From NCBI RefSeq assembly GCF_030268085.1, contig NZ_BSDE01000005.1, positions 186,001 to 250,000 on the forward strand: a DNA stretch of 64,000 nucleotides, in the 5' to 3' direction. Under the pieces are notes generated by a model that saw only the letters and a program-made list of their open reading frames with translations, was not told the origin of the DNA and did no database searches. Shown piece after piece: positions 38,477-47,721 of this stretch. Both the position numbers and the translations under genes were made by a program. This DNA comes from Geothrix limicola (lineage in GTDB: Bacteria > Acidobacteriota > Holophagae > Holophagales > Holophagaceae). Numbering within the stretch: position 1 is the first letter of the stretch; every line of letters begins with the position of its first letter.

Positions 38477-39184
38477 TCACAGCTGCACGGTGGAGGCTTC
38501 GCCATCCTCGTGAAGCAGCCGGTCCAGATCCTTCCAGGAGAAGGCGAAGCGGCCGTCCAGGCCCCAGTCGGAACCCCAGGAGTTGATGGCCCAGACCAGC
38601 TTCCGCTCCGCATCCACGCCCAGCAGCTCGAAGGCGTGGCCTCCACGAACGGCGCCCCCGAGCTTCACCAGCCCCTTGGCGTCGGGTTTGTCGAAGCCCT
38701 CGTACCAGTTCAGGCCCACCTCGACGGGGCCCAGGGTCGACAAGGTCTTGAGCACATCCTCCAGCCCGAAGCACCAGTGGTAGCCCTTCGTGAACCCGAG
38801 ATCCTTGAGCGCCTTCATGGCCCCGAGCACGGTGGATCCCGTATCCTTCGGCGGCCAGGCGCCGACGATGGTGTCGTCGTGGCTGGCCTGGCTGTAGACC
38901 TTCCGGGCCAGGGCTTCTGAATAGCGAGCCCCGGGTTTTCGGTAGGGCTGGGTGCAGACGACACCTACCGCGCCGTTGCCGGTGCATGAACCCAGCTCGC
39001 CCTGGTTGAAAGCCTTCAGGGTCCGGGTCCAGATCCGGGTCTGGATGGTCGCCCCGGTGCGGAGCGGCACGCGGTAATCCCAGCTGCGGTCATCGAAATG
39101 GATGTGGCGCCCGAGGCGTCCACCCCGTTTCGAGGCGTGTTCCGGAATCAACGCGATACGGTGGGGGTGGGGCGCGTTCGCCAT
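38477..39184 (-). CDS. Papain-like (C1) cysteine peptidase without signal or propeptide
   Basis: 235 residues. Catalytic Cys is in NQGELGSCTGNGAVG (about residue 67), His in VRGGHAFELLG and Asn in AINSWGSDWGLDGRF, so the C1A triad is complete. There is no signal peptide and no I29 prodomain. The first 55 residues are basic and unfold-like (RIALIPEHASKRGGRLGRHI). This is a rare type of intracellular bacterial papain, whose target is not known. It follows the sigma-54 activator on the same strand after 220 bases, which contain an ACCGTT-CA-AACGGT dyad at 39294-39307. Confidence 0.85.
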   Translation of the reverse strand: MANAPHPHRIALIPEHASKRGGRLGRHIHFDDRSWDYRVPLRTGATIQTRIWTRTLKAFNQGELGSCTGNGAVGVVCTQPYRKPGARYSEALARKVYSQASHDDTIVGAWPPKDTGSTVLGAMKALKDLGFTKGYHWCFGLEDVLKTLSTLGPVEVGLNWYEGFDKPDAKGLVKLGGAVRGGHAFELLGVDAERKLVWAINSWGSDWGLDGRFAFSWKDLDRLLHEDGEASTVQL

Positions 39185-39404
39185 GGGGACCTCCTGGGCG
39201 GCTGGGTGGTGGCAGGCAGTGGCAACCCGCGCGCCAATCCCGGGCCAAGCCAGGAAGTGCCAAGCCTGGACCCGCGATGGATAAAACCAGCAAACCGTTC
39301 AAACGGTGGCTGATCGACCCGCCCCCAGTCTGGAATTCTGGCCAAATGCAACGTATGACGGCACTTCCCGGGCCCACCCACCCTGGGTCAAAGGGGACCC
39401 AAGC

Positions 39405-40394
39405 TCAGGCGGAAATCAGGCCATCTCGTGAGAAGGCCTTCGGCCGGGGAGCACGCCCCAGTCCGTGCTTTTTGAGCAACTTGCCAAGGCTCCGCCGTTC
39501 TTTGCCCGCAAGCCTGGCGGCCAGACTCACGTTCCCACCGGCCAGGTCCAGCAGCCGGGTGAGGTAGTTCCGCTCGAAGGCCTCGACGGCCCTGGCCTTG
39601 GCCCGATGGAAGGAGAGGTCGTCAGACGGCGCATCAACGGGGTCGGGAGCAGCGAGGCGCATGCCCTTCGGCGCCTCGACCCGCATCACCGGTCCTTCGG
39701 AAAGCAGGTACTCGCGGTAGAGGAGGTTTTCCAGTTCGCGGATGTTCCCCGGCCAGTGGTACTGGTTCATCCAGGCCAGCGAATCCGGGTGGAGGCTTTT
39801 CACCCCCAGGCCAAAGCGCTGGTGGCAGGCATCCAGGAACCAAGCCGACAAGGGCTCCAGATCGCCCCGACGTTCCCGGAGCGGAGCCAGCTCAAGGCAG
39901 AGGATCCGCAGTCGGTACAGGAGGTCGGAGCGAAAGGCGCCCCGCTCGGCCAGGAGCGGAAGGCTCGCGTTGCTGGCTGCCAGGATGCGGACATTCCCGT
40001 GTTCCACCTGGCGCGCGCCCAGGGGCCTGAATTCCTGATCCTGCAGGAAACGCAAAAGGGTGACCTGGCCCTTCGTAGACAGGGCATCCACCTCGTCCAG
40101 GAAGAGGGATCCGCCCTCGGCCAGCGTGACCAGGCCCGGCTGATTTTCCTTGGCATCGGTGAAGGCTCCCTTGCGGTGCCCGAACAACTCGCTTTCGATG
40201 AGGGAATCCGGGATGGCCCCGCAGTTGACGGGGATGAAGGGACCATTCTGCCGGGCGCTCTGGTAGTGGATGGCCCGCGCGGCCAGTTCCTTCCCCGTGC
40301 CCGTTTCACCCTCGATGAGAACCGGCGCATCGCAAGCCGACATGCGGCTCACGAGTCGCAAAATCTGTCGAAAGACTGGTGACTGACCGATCAA
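39405..40394 (-). CDS. Sensor-less sigma-54 activator (PspF-like layout)
   Basis: 329 residues from a TTG start at 40394, with a run of nine G bases five bases upstream serving as the ribosome site. It starts directly with the AAA+ domain: IGQSPVFRQILRLVSRMSAC, Walker A GETGTGKE, ELFGHRKGAFTDA (the sigma-54 contact loop, where Asp replaces Gly of GAFTGA), Walker B GGSLFLDEVDAL, and WPGNIRELENLLYREYLLSE. A Fis-type HTH closes it (LAGGNVSLAARLAGKERRSL). There is no receiver, GAF or PAS part, as in PspF. It is divergent from the muramidase-holin cassette, whose promoter has a sigma-54 motif, and likely activates it. Confidence 0.85.
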   Translation of the reverse strand: MIGQSPVFRQILRLVSRMSACDAPVLIEGETGTGKELAARAIHYQSARQNGPFIPVNCGAIPDSLIESELFGHRKGAFTDAKENQPGLVTLAEGGSLFLDEVDALSTKGQVTLLRFLQDQEFRPLGARQVEHGNVRILAASNASLPLLAERGAFRSDLLYRLRILCLELAPLRERRGDLEPLSAWFLDACHQRFGLGVKSLHPDSLAWMNQYHWPGNIRELENLLYREYLLSEGPVMRVEAPKGMRLAAPDPVDAPSDDLSFHRAKARAVEAFERNYLTRLLDLAGGNVSLAARLAGKERRSLGKLLKKHGLGRAPRPKAFSRDGLISA

Positions 40395-40453
40395 TTGAGC
40401 CCCCCCCCAGAAGCCTCTTGAAATCCCGTGATTTCTTCAGGGTTCCAGGAGGC

Positions 40454-40481
40454 AATATAGACCCAATGCATTGATACGCAA
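40454..40481 (-). promoter_or_regulatory. Candidate sigma-70-type promoter of the activator gene, with an embedded repeat
   Basis: On the minus strand, TTGCGT (40481-40476) and TATATT (40459-40454) are separated by 16 bases. Transcription would begin about 50 bases before the TTG start. The decamer ATGCATTGAT at 40466-40475 lies inside the spacer, and a second copy is at 40538-40547. A protein bound there would block this promoter, which suggests autoregulation. Confidence 0.4.
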
Positions 40482-40716
40482 CCCATCTGTAATGCCTTAT
40501 TTTTATCAACAAACATCAATGGATACTTATGTATTCGATGCATTGATCATTCATTTCGCCCAACTCATGCCTACCACCTCCCACAAGGGGTTCACGAGTG
40601 GGTCAAAACAAACCCATAGCGGGTTACTTTAGGTATCATCCCTTAAAACAAACCTTACAGACACTCATGGCCCTTTTAACTGGGTCAACCATTCCGTGGC
40701 CCCAAATGGGATAGGC

Positions 40717-40733
40717 GTTCACATTCCGTGAAC
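40717..40733. promoter_or_regulatory. Inverted repeat GTTCAC-N5-GTGAAC
   Basis: Perfect 6-bp arms around ATTCC, centred about 65 bases upstream of the expected transcription start of the lysis cassette. This is close for a sigma-54 enhancer site but still possible. It may be the binding site of the divergent activator. Confidence 0.45.
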
Positions 40734-40763
40734 AGGCAGCTACTTGGAACAGCGCTAAGACTT

Positions 40764-40778
40764 TGGCCCATCGATTGC
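40764..40778 (+). promoter_or_regulatory. Sigma-54 promoter of the muramidase-holin cassette
   Basis: TGGCCCATCGATTGC matches the sigma-54 consensus TGGCACG-N4-TTGC in all fixed positions but two (A5 to C and G7 to A). The invariant GG (40765-40766) and GC (40777-40778) are exactly 10 bases apart. Start of transcription would be near 40790, about 22 bases before the first gene. Confidence 0.65.
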
Positions 40779-40811
40779 CATTCCCGAGCTGTGGCCACCT
40801 CTGGTGCCGAA

Positions 40812-41090
40812 ATGACCTTCCCTGCCAACTCAGACCCGAGTGAACTATGCCAAGGCATCCTGCGGTACCTGCGCGCGCACCCCGAGGCTGCCGACAGCCT
40901 GGAGGGCATCGCCTCCTGGTGGCTGCCCGCCTCGGGCTATTCCGCCACCACCGAAGCGGTCCAATTAGCCCTGACTCAGCTGGTGGCAGAGCACCGCATC
41001 GCCCGCATCGATCTGGCGGATGGCCGAACCCTCTACCAAAGCGTGGACAAGGTCTCCGGTTCACACCCGGCCTGGAAACCCCACCCCTAG
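40812..41090 (+). CDS. Small unknown protein, first gene of the lysis cassette
   Basis: 92 residues from the ATG at 40812. The longer frame to 40728 is not drawn because it would begin before the sigma-54 promoter. The core is ILRYLRAHPEAADSLEGIAS, then VQLALTQLVAEHRIARIDLA and DGRTLYQSVDKVSGSH. This has the look of a winged-helix-like small domain. Similar short proteins occur in many Gram-negative genomes, but I cannot name a function. The following gene starts 10 bases after its stop with a very strong AGGAGGTGAGAT site. Confidence 0.65.
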   Translation: MTFPANSDPSELCQGILRYLRAHPEAADSLEGIASWWLPASGYSATTEAVQLALTQLVAEHRIARIDLADGRTLYQSVDKVSGSHPAWKPHP

Positions 41091-41100
41091 GAGGTGAGAT

Positions 41101-41640
41101 ATGAGCAACGTCCTCGACGAGGCCCTGGCCTTCACACTGGGAAACGAGGGGGGTTACACCAACCACCCGGCGGACCCGGGCGGCGCCACCAATTTCGGCA
41201 TCATCCAGCGGAACCTCGACGCATGGAACGCCGTCCACTCCGACCTGGGTTTCCCCACCGACGTGAAGGACCTGACCCAAAGCCAGGCCGAGGCCATCTA
41301 TCGAGCCGACTACTGGCGGTGGGATGCCATCACCGATCCGTCCATCGCCATCAAGCTCTTCGACATCGGCGTGAACTGCGGAACGGGAACCTCCATCAAG
41401 CTCCTGCAGAAGGCCGTGAACCTGCTCGTGAACCCGCCCATCGCCGTGGACGGGCAACTCGGGCCGACGACCCTCGGAGCCGCCAACGCTCAGCCCCCGG
41501 AGGCCTTGATGCAGGCGATCTGCCAGGTGCAACGGGACTACTACCAGGCGATCGTCACCCGCAATCCCAGCCAGTCCGTCTTCCTGAAAGGCTGGCTCAA
41601 CCGCGCATCCAGGACCCCGGAGGTACCCCATGGCGTTTGA
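41101..41640 (+). CDS. GH108 N-acetylmuramidase (endolysin type) with PG-binding domain
   Basis: 179 residues. It cleaves peptidoglycan. EGGYTNHPADPGGATNFGI carries the catalytic Glu at position 16 of the GH108 family, and ADYWRWDAITDPSIAIKLFD follows. From about residue 100, LLVNPPIAVDGQLGPTTLGA is a PG_binding_3 domain. There is no signal peptide, so export needs a holin or other route. The stop overlaps the downstream holin gene by 11 bases. The family includes phage endolysins and TtsA, the enzyme that releases typhoid toxin. A ribosome site AGGAGGTGAGAT lies right before the ATG. Confidence 0.9.
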   Translation: MSNVLDEALAFTLGNEGGYTNHPADPGGATNFGIIQRNLDAWNAVHSDLGFPTDVKDLTQSQAEAIYRADYWRWDAITDPSIAIKLFDIGVNCGTGTSIKLLQKAVNLLVNPPIAVDGQLGPTTLGAANAQPPEALMQAICQVQRDYYQAIVTRNPSQSVFLKGWLNRASRTPEVPHGV

Positions 41641-42175
41641 TTGGAAAGGGCTCGTCAAGAGCATCGCCCCCACCATCGGGACCGCCCTCGGGGGCCCGCT
41701 CGGTGGCATCGCCGGACTGGCGCTCACCAAGGCCCTGGGGGTCAGCGACGATGCGGCGAAGGACGAGTCCACCATGGCCGCCGCGATCCAGGGGGCGAGC
41801 CCCGATCAGTTGCTGGCGCTCAAGAAGGCCGATCAGGATTTCGCCGTCCAGATGCAGAAGCTGGGCTTCGAAAACATCGAGGCCCTGGAGGCCATTGCCG
41901 CCGGGGACCGCGCCAACGCCCGCGATCGCGAGGTGAAGGTCAAGGACTGGGTGCCCAAGGCCCTGGCGGTCGCCATCACCCTCGGCTTTTTCACCCTCAT
42001 CTTCTTCCTGTTGCGCCACGAGCCTCCGGAAAGGTCCCGCGACATCCTCAACATCATGCTCGGCAGCCTGGGTTCCGCCTGGGTCGGGGTGGTGACCTAC
42101 TACTTCGGATCCAGCGCAGGATCTGATCGAAAGACCGAATTGATGGCTCGCAAGACACAGGGGCAGCCATCGTAA
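41630..42175 (+). CDS. Holin-like protein (3TM holin family)
   Basis: 181 residues. It starts 11 bases before the muramidase stop. The N-terminal segment (IAPTIGTALGGPLGGIAGLA, residues ~12-31) is Gly/Ala-rich and amphipathic. Two more helices are at ~109-128 (PKALAVAITLGFFTLIFFLL) and ~139-161 (ILNIMLGSLGSAWVGVVTYY). The end carries the YYFGSSAGSDRKTEL motif typical of 3TM holins. Between them is a charged helical domain (~50-105). Holins form membrane pores that let the muramidase pass. No phage structural gene is next to it, so the cassette looks domesticated. Confidence 0.82.
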   Translation: MAFDWKGLVKSIAPTIGTALGGPLGGIAGLALTKALGVSDDAAKDESTMAAAIQGASPDQLLALKKADQDFAVQMQKLGFENIEALEAIAAGDRANARDREVKVKDWVPKALAVAITLGFFTLIFFLLRHEPPERSRDILNIMLGSLGSAWVGVVTYYFGSSAGSDRKTELMARKTQGQPS

Positions 42176-42252
42176 AAAATCAACATTAAACATCGGGCCT
42201 CAACCAATGGTAAGGTGTCCGCACCAATGCGGATTTCCAAGCCGAGGACCCC

Positions 42253-43421
<1,169 letters not shown>

Positions 43422-43422
<1 letters not shown>

Positions 43423-43771
43423 TGATGCAGACGGCACATTCCGAGGCGGCAGCCGCAGCGACCGGGGGCGGGCACGGGCAGCTCGACTTCATGGGCGCCC
43501 TCTTCGTCTTCATGCTGGCCACCTTCATCGGCCTCATGGTCATCCAGCGCGTGTCGCGCCTGCTGCACACGCCGCTCATGAGCCTCACCAATGCGATCTC
43601 GGCCATCGCCGTGGTGGGCGCCCTCATCGTATCGGCCGGTGATGGCCACCCCGGCTACATCACGGCCCTGGGCCTCGTGGCCATCTTCTGTTCCACCACC
43701 AACATCGTCAGCGGATTCCTCATCACGGACCGCATGCTGAAGATGTTCAAGAAGCAGGAAAAGGGGGCCAA

Positions 43772-43775
<4 letters not shown>
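43422..43775 (+). CDS. pntAB: NAD(P) transhydrogenase subunit alpha, transmembrane part
   Basis: 117 residues, with the start (ATGATG at 43422) overlapping the pntAA stop by one base. Three or four helices are visible (LDFMGALFVFMLATFIGLMV; LMSLTNAISAIAVVGALIVS; YITALGLVAIFCSTTNIVSG). The pattern HTPLMSLTNAISAI is the conserved proton-channel segment of this subunit. The final KKQEKGAK is cytoplasmic. The alpha subunit is split into two proteins here, the usual arrangement in many alphaproteobacteria and related phyla. Confidence 0.93.
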
Positions 43776-45193
<1,418 letters not shown>

Positions 45194-45240
45194 AGGCCTT
45201 CCCACACACGACCCTTGAAGACCCGGACCAGGAGCCCTGC

Positions 45241-46815
45241 ATGCCCCGTGTACGTTCGCCGCGCATTTCATCCCGCCCCGCCCTGCTCGCCGCCGGGCTG
45301 TTGGCCGGCCTGGCCTCGCTCGGCTGCGGCCACGGCAGCTCGGGCCCGAGGGTGACCGTCGAACCGCCGCCCCCTTTCACCGGCAGCGGACCTGCCTGGT
45401 ACGGCTACGGGCGGGACGCCCAGCACAGTGCCCAGACCAGCGTCGTCGCCCAGCCTCTCACCCGGATCCACTGGCAGATGCCCGTCGATCTGCACCCCCA
45501 GTATTCGACCGGCGAGCTGCTCATCCACTACGGCTCCATGGTCATCACGTCCACCAACACCGCCATCGTCCCCGTCAAGACCGGGGCCACGGACGGGTTC
45601 AGGGTCGAGGCCCGCAACGGCGCCTCGGGGGTGCTGCTCTGGCAGGCCGACAGCGATTACGTGCTGCCGCAACACGGCTGGGTGCCCAGCTACGGCCCCG
45701 CACTGACCGCCGCCAACCGGGTCTACTTCGCGGGTTCGGGTGGCAAGCTCTTCTACCGCGACACCCCCGATTCCGCGCAGGGCAGCATTCAAACCGCCGT
45801 CTTCTACGGATCGGGGGAATATGCCACCGCGAAGACCGCCTACGATGCGGCCGTGAAGGTCACGACGCCTCTCACGGCGGACAGCCAGGGAAACATCTTC
45901 TTCGGATTCCAGGTCACCGGCCCCACCCGCGCGAACCTGGCGAGCGGCCTGGCGCGCATGGGCGCGGACGGACAGGGCACCTGGATCAGCGCGCTGAACG
46001 CCACGGGCGATGCCGCCATGACCCGGGTCGTGATGAACTGCGCACCGGCCCTCTCCAACGACCAGCACACGGTCTACACCGCCGTCAGCGATGGGGCCAG
46101 GGGCTACCTCGTCGCCCTGGACAGCACCACCCTGCAACCCGCGGCCAAGGTGGCGCTGACGGATCCCGCCACGGGGCTCCCCTCGCTGCTTGATGACGAC
46201 GGCAGCGCTTCCCCCACGGTCGGGCCGGACGGGGATGTCTACTACGGCGTGCTGGAATCCAACATGGGCCAGCATAATTTCCGCGGCTGGCTCCTGCACT
46301 TCGACGCGACTCTCGCCCACGCGAAAACGCCCGGATCCTTCGGCTGGGACGACACGGCCTCGCTCGTGCCCGCCAGCATGGTGCCCTCGTATACGGGCAC
46401 CTCTTCCTACCTGCTGATGACGAAGTACAACAACTACCTCGTACTCGGCTACGGGAACGGCTACAACCAGGTCGCGATCCTGGATCCCAACGCCACGCAG
46501 GGTGATCCCTACTCGAACGTGCCCGTGATGAAGGAGGTCCTCACCATCCTCGGCCAGACGCCGGACGATCCCGCCCACCCCGGCAGTGTCCACGAATGGT
46601 GCATCAACACGGCCGTGGTGGACCCCGCCTCCAAATCGGTCTTCGTCAACAACGAGGACGGCTACCTGTACCGCTGGGATCTCACCACCAACACCTTCCC
46701 CGAGCGGATCCGCCTCACGGGCGGGCTCGGAGAGGCCTACACGCCCACGGTCATGGGCCCGGACGGCCACATCTACGCCATCAACAACGCGACCCTCTTC
46801 GCCGTCGGCCGCTGA
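45241..46815 (+). CDS. Beta-propeller lipoprotein (PQQ-like repeats)
   Basis: 524 residues from the ATG at 45241 with an AGGAG site. A lipobox (LASLGCGHG) follows a signal peptide (RPALLAAGLLAGLASLGC), so it is lipid-anchored. The rest has repeated beta-strand units with Gly and Trp (VGPDGDVYYGVLESNMGQHN; YKNNEDGYLYRWDL-like blocks; VMGPDGHIYAINNATLFAVG), as in PQQ-like or WD-type propellers. It probably sits at the outer membrane's inner leaflet or the periplasmic face. No enzyme motif recognised. It directly follows pntB and converges on fpr with a three-base gap. Confidence 0.72.
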   Translation: MPRVRSPRISSRPALLAAGLLAGLASLGCGHGSSGPRVTVEPPPPFTGSGPAWYGYGRDAQHSAQTSVVAQPLTRIHWQMPVDLHPQYSTGELLIHYGSMVITSTNTAIVPVKTGATDGFRVEARNGASGVLLWQADSDYVLPQHGWVPSYGPALTAANRVYFAGSGGKLFYRDTPDSAQGSIQTAVFYGSGEYATAKTAYDAAVKVTTPLTADSQGNIFFGFQVTGPTRANLASGLARMGADGQGTWISALNATGDAAMTRVVMNCAPALSNDQHTVYTAVSDGARGYLVALDSTTLQPAAKVALTDPATGLPSLLDDDGSASPTVGPDGDVYYGVLESNMGQHNFRGWLLHFDATLAHAKTPGSFGWDDTASLVPASMVPSYTGTSSYLLMTKYNNYLVLGYGNGYNQVAILDPNATQGDPYSNVPVMKEVLTILGQTPDDPAHPGSVHEWCINTAVVDPASKSVFVNNEDGYLYRWDLTTNTFPERIRLTGGLGEAYTPTVMGPDGHIYAINNATLFAVGR

Positions 46816-46818
46816 GCC

Positions 46819-47628
46819 CTACCAGTACTCCTCCACGTGGATCTGCCCGGGCTCCTGCTTGGTGTGCAGCTTGAAGCCTTCGGCCTCCAGCAGGGGCTTC
46901 ATGGCCTCGATCATGTCGGGATTCCCGCACAGGAAGACATGGGTATCCGCCGGTGACGGGGCGAAGCCCCAGACCGCGTCCAGCACGCGCTCGCCCCAGA
47001 AGGCCTGGAGGCGTCCCGTGTGGCCCTTCCATGGGACGAGTTCGGCGGCGGGCCGCGTGATGACGGGAATGTAGGTGAAGTTCGAGGCGAGGTGCTGGAG
47101 GTGGAACAGCTCGGCACGGTAGCCCAGGTCCCAGGAGTTTCTGGCCCCCTGGAGCACGGCGATGCGGCGCGTCTGGCTCGGATTCAGGTGCGTGTGGATC
47201 ATGCTCATGTAGGGGGCCAGTCCCGTGCCCGTGCTGATGAAGATGAGGTTCTGATCCTCGGGCACCTGTTCCAGCGTGAAGAGGCCCGAGGCCTTCGGTG
47301 ACAGCCAGACGCGGTCCCCCACCTGCAGGGAGAAGAGCCGGGGCGTGAGCGAGCCGCTCTTCACGTGGGCGATGTAGAACTCCAGATACTCCCGTTCCAA
47401 CGAGGAGGACGCGATGGAATAGGCCCGCCGGATGAAGGCGTCCGGCGCCGGTGCCGGATCCTCCGGTTCTGAATCCGCGCAGCGAGGTGCCGAAGCGGCG
47501 AGCCCCAGAACCGCGAATTGGCCGGGCTTGAAGGCGGGCAGCTCCCAACCGTCGGGGGCCACCCGCAGCACCGCCAGGCCCGGCGCGAAATCGATGCGTT
47601 GCGTGATGAAGGCATTGAGATCAGGCAT
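46819..47628 (-). CDS. fpr: Ferredoxin-NADP+ reductase
   Basis: 269 residues. The FAD-binding domain has IRRAYSIASSSLEREYLEFY, and the NADP domain has NLIFISTGTGLAPYMSMIHT. The protein ends in IHVEEYW, the C-terminal aromatic stacking typical of bacterial-type ferredoxin-NADP reductases. It moves electrons between reduced ferredoxin and NADPH. Near it are transhydrogenase genes, an AOR and sigma-54 activator, so it may connect ferredoxin from the AOR to NADPH. This is an inference from position. Confidence 0.92.
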   Translation of the reverse strand: MPDLNAFITQRIDFAPGLAVLRVAPDGWELPAFKPGQFAVLGLAASAPRCADSEPEDPAPAPDAFIRRAYSIASSSLEREYLEFYIAHVKSGSLTPRLFSLQVGDRVWLSPKASGLFTLEQVPEDQNLIFISTGTGLAPYMSMIHTHLNPSQTRRIAVLQGARNSWDLGYRAELFHLQHLASNFTYIPVITRPAAELVPWKGHTGRLQAFWGERVLDAVWGFAPSPADTHVFLCGNPDMIEAMKPLLEAEGFKLHTKQEPGQIHVEEYW

Positions 47629-47721
47629 GGGACCTTCCTTTGAGGAGGTTGCTCAGGCTTGCGAGATCTTATCCCTTCAGCGGGCCTTCCACCTACGCTC
47701 ACTTCCCATGCATGCCCATGT

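Larger units (their letters stand above)
40395..40811. other. AT-rich divergent control region of the lysis cassette
   Basis: This 417-base gap is markedly AT-rich compared with flanking genes and has no supported gene. It holds a 9-C run next to the activator start, the activator promoter, two ATGCATTGAT copies, an inverted GTTCAC-ATTCC-GTGAAC site at 40717-40733 and the sigma-54 motif at 40764-40778. The AT richness, dyads and the divergent layout are the usual marks of a sigma-54 regulated intergenic region. Confidence 0.6.

Noticed and set aside
39346-39370. Possible sigma-54 promoter for the papain-like gene (minus strand, TTGCAT with upstream TGCC)
   Set aside because: The position of the invariant GG is CC, so the -24 element is missing.
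40790-40811. Second sigma-54-like string TGGCCACCTCTGGTGCC before the 92-residue gene
   Set aside because: The GG to GC spacing is 11, not 10, and it lies downstream of the better site.
40636-41775. Minus-strand frame of 379 codons over the lysis cassette
   Set aside because: Would cover the sigma-54 promoter and three supported genes; no motif.
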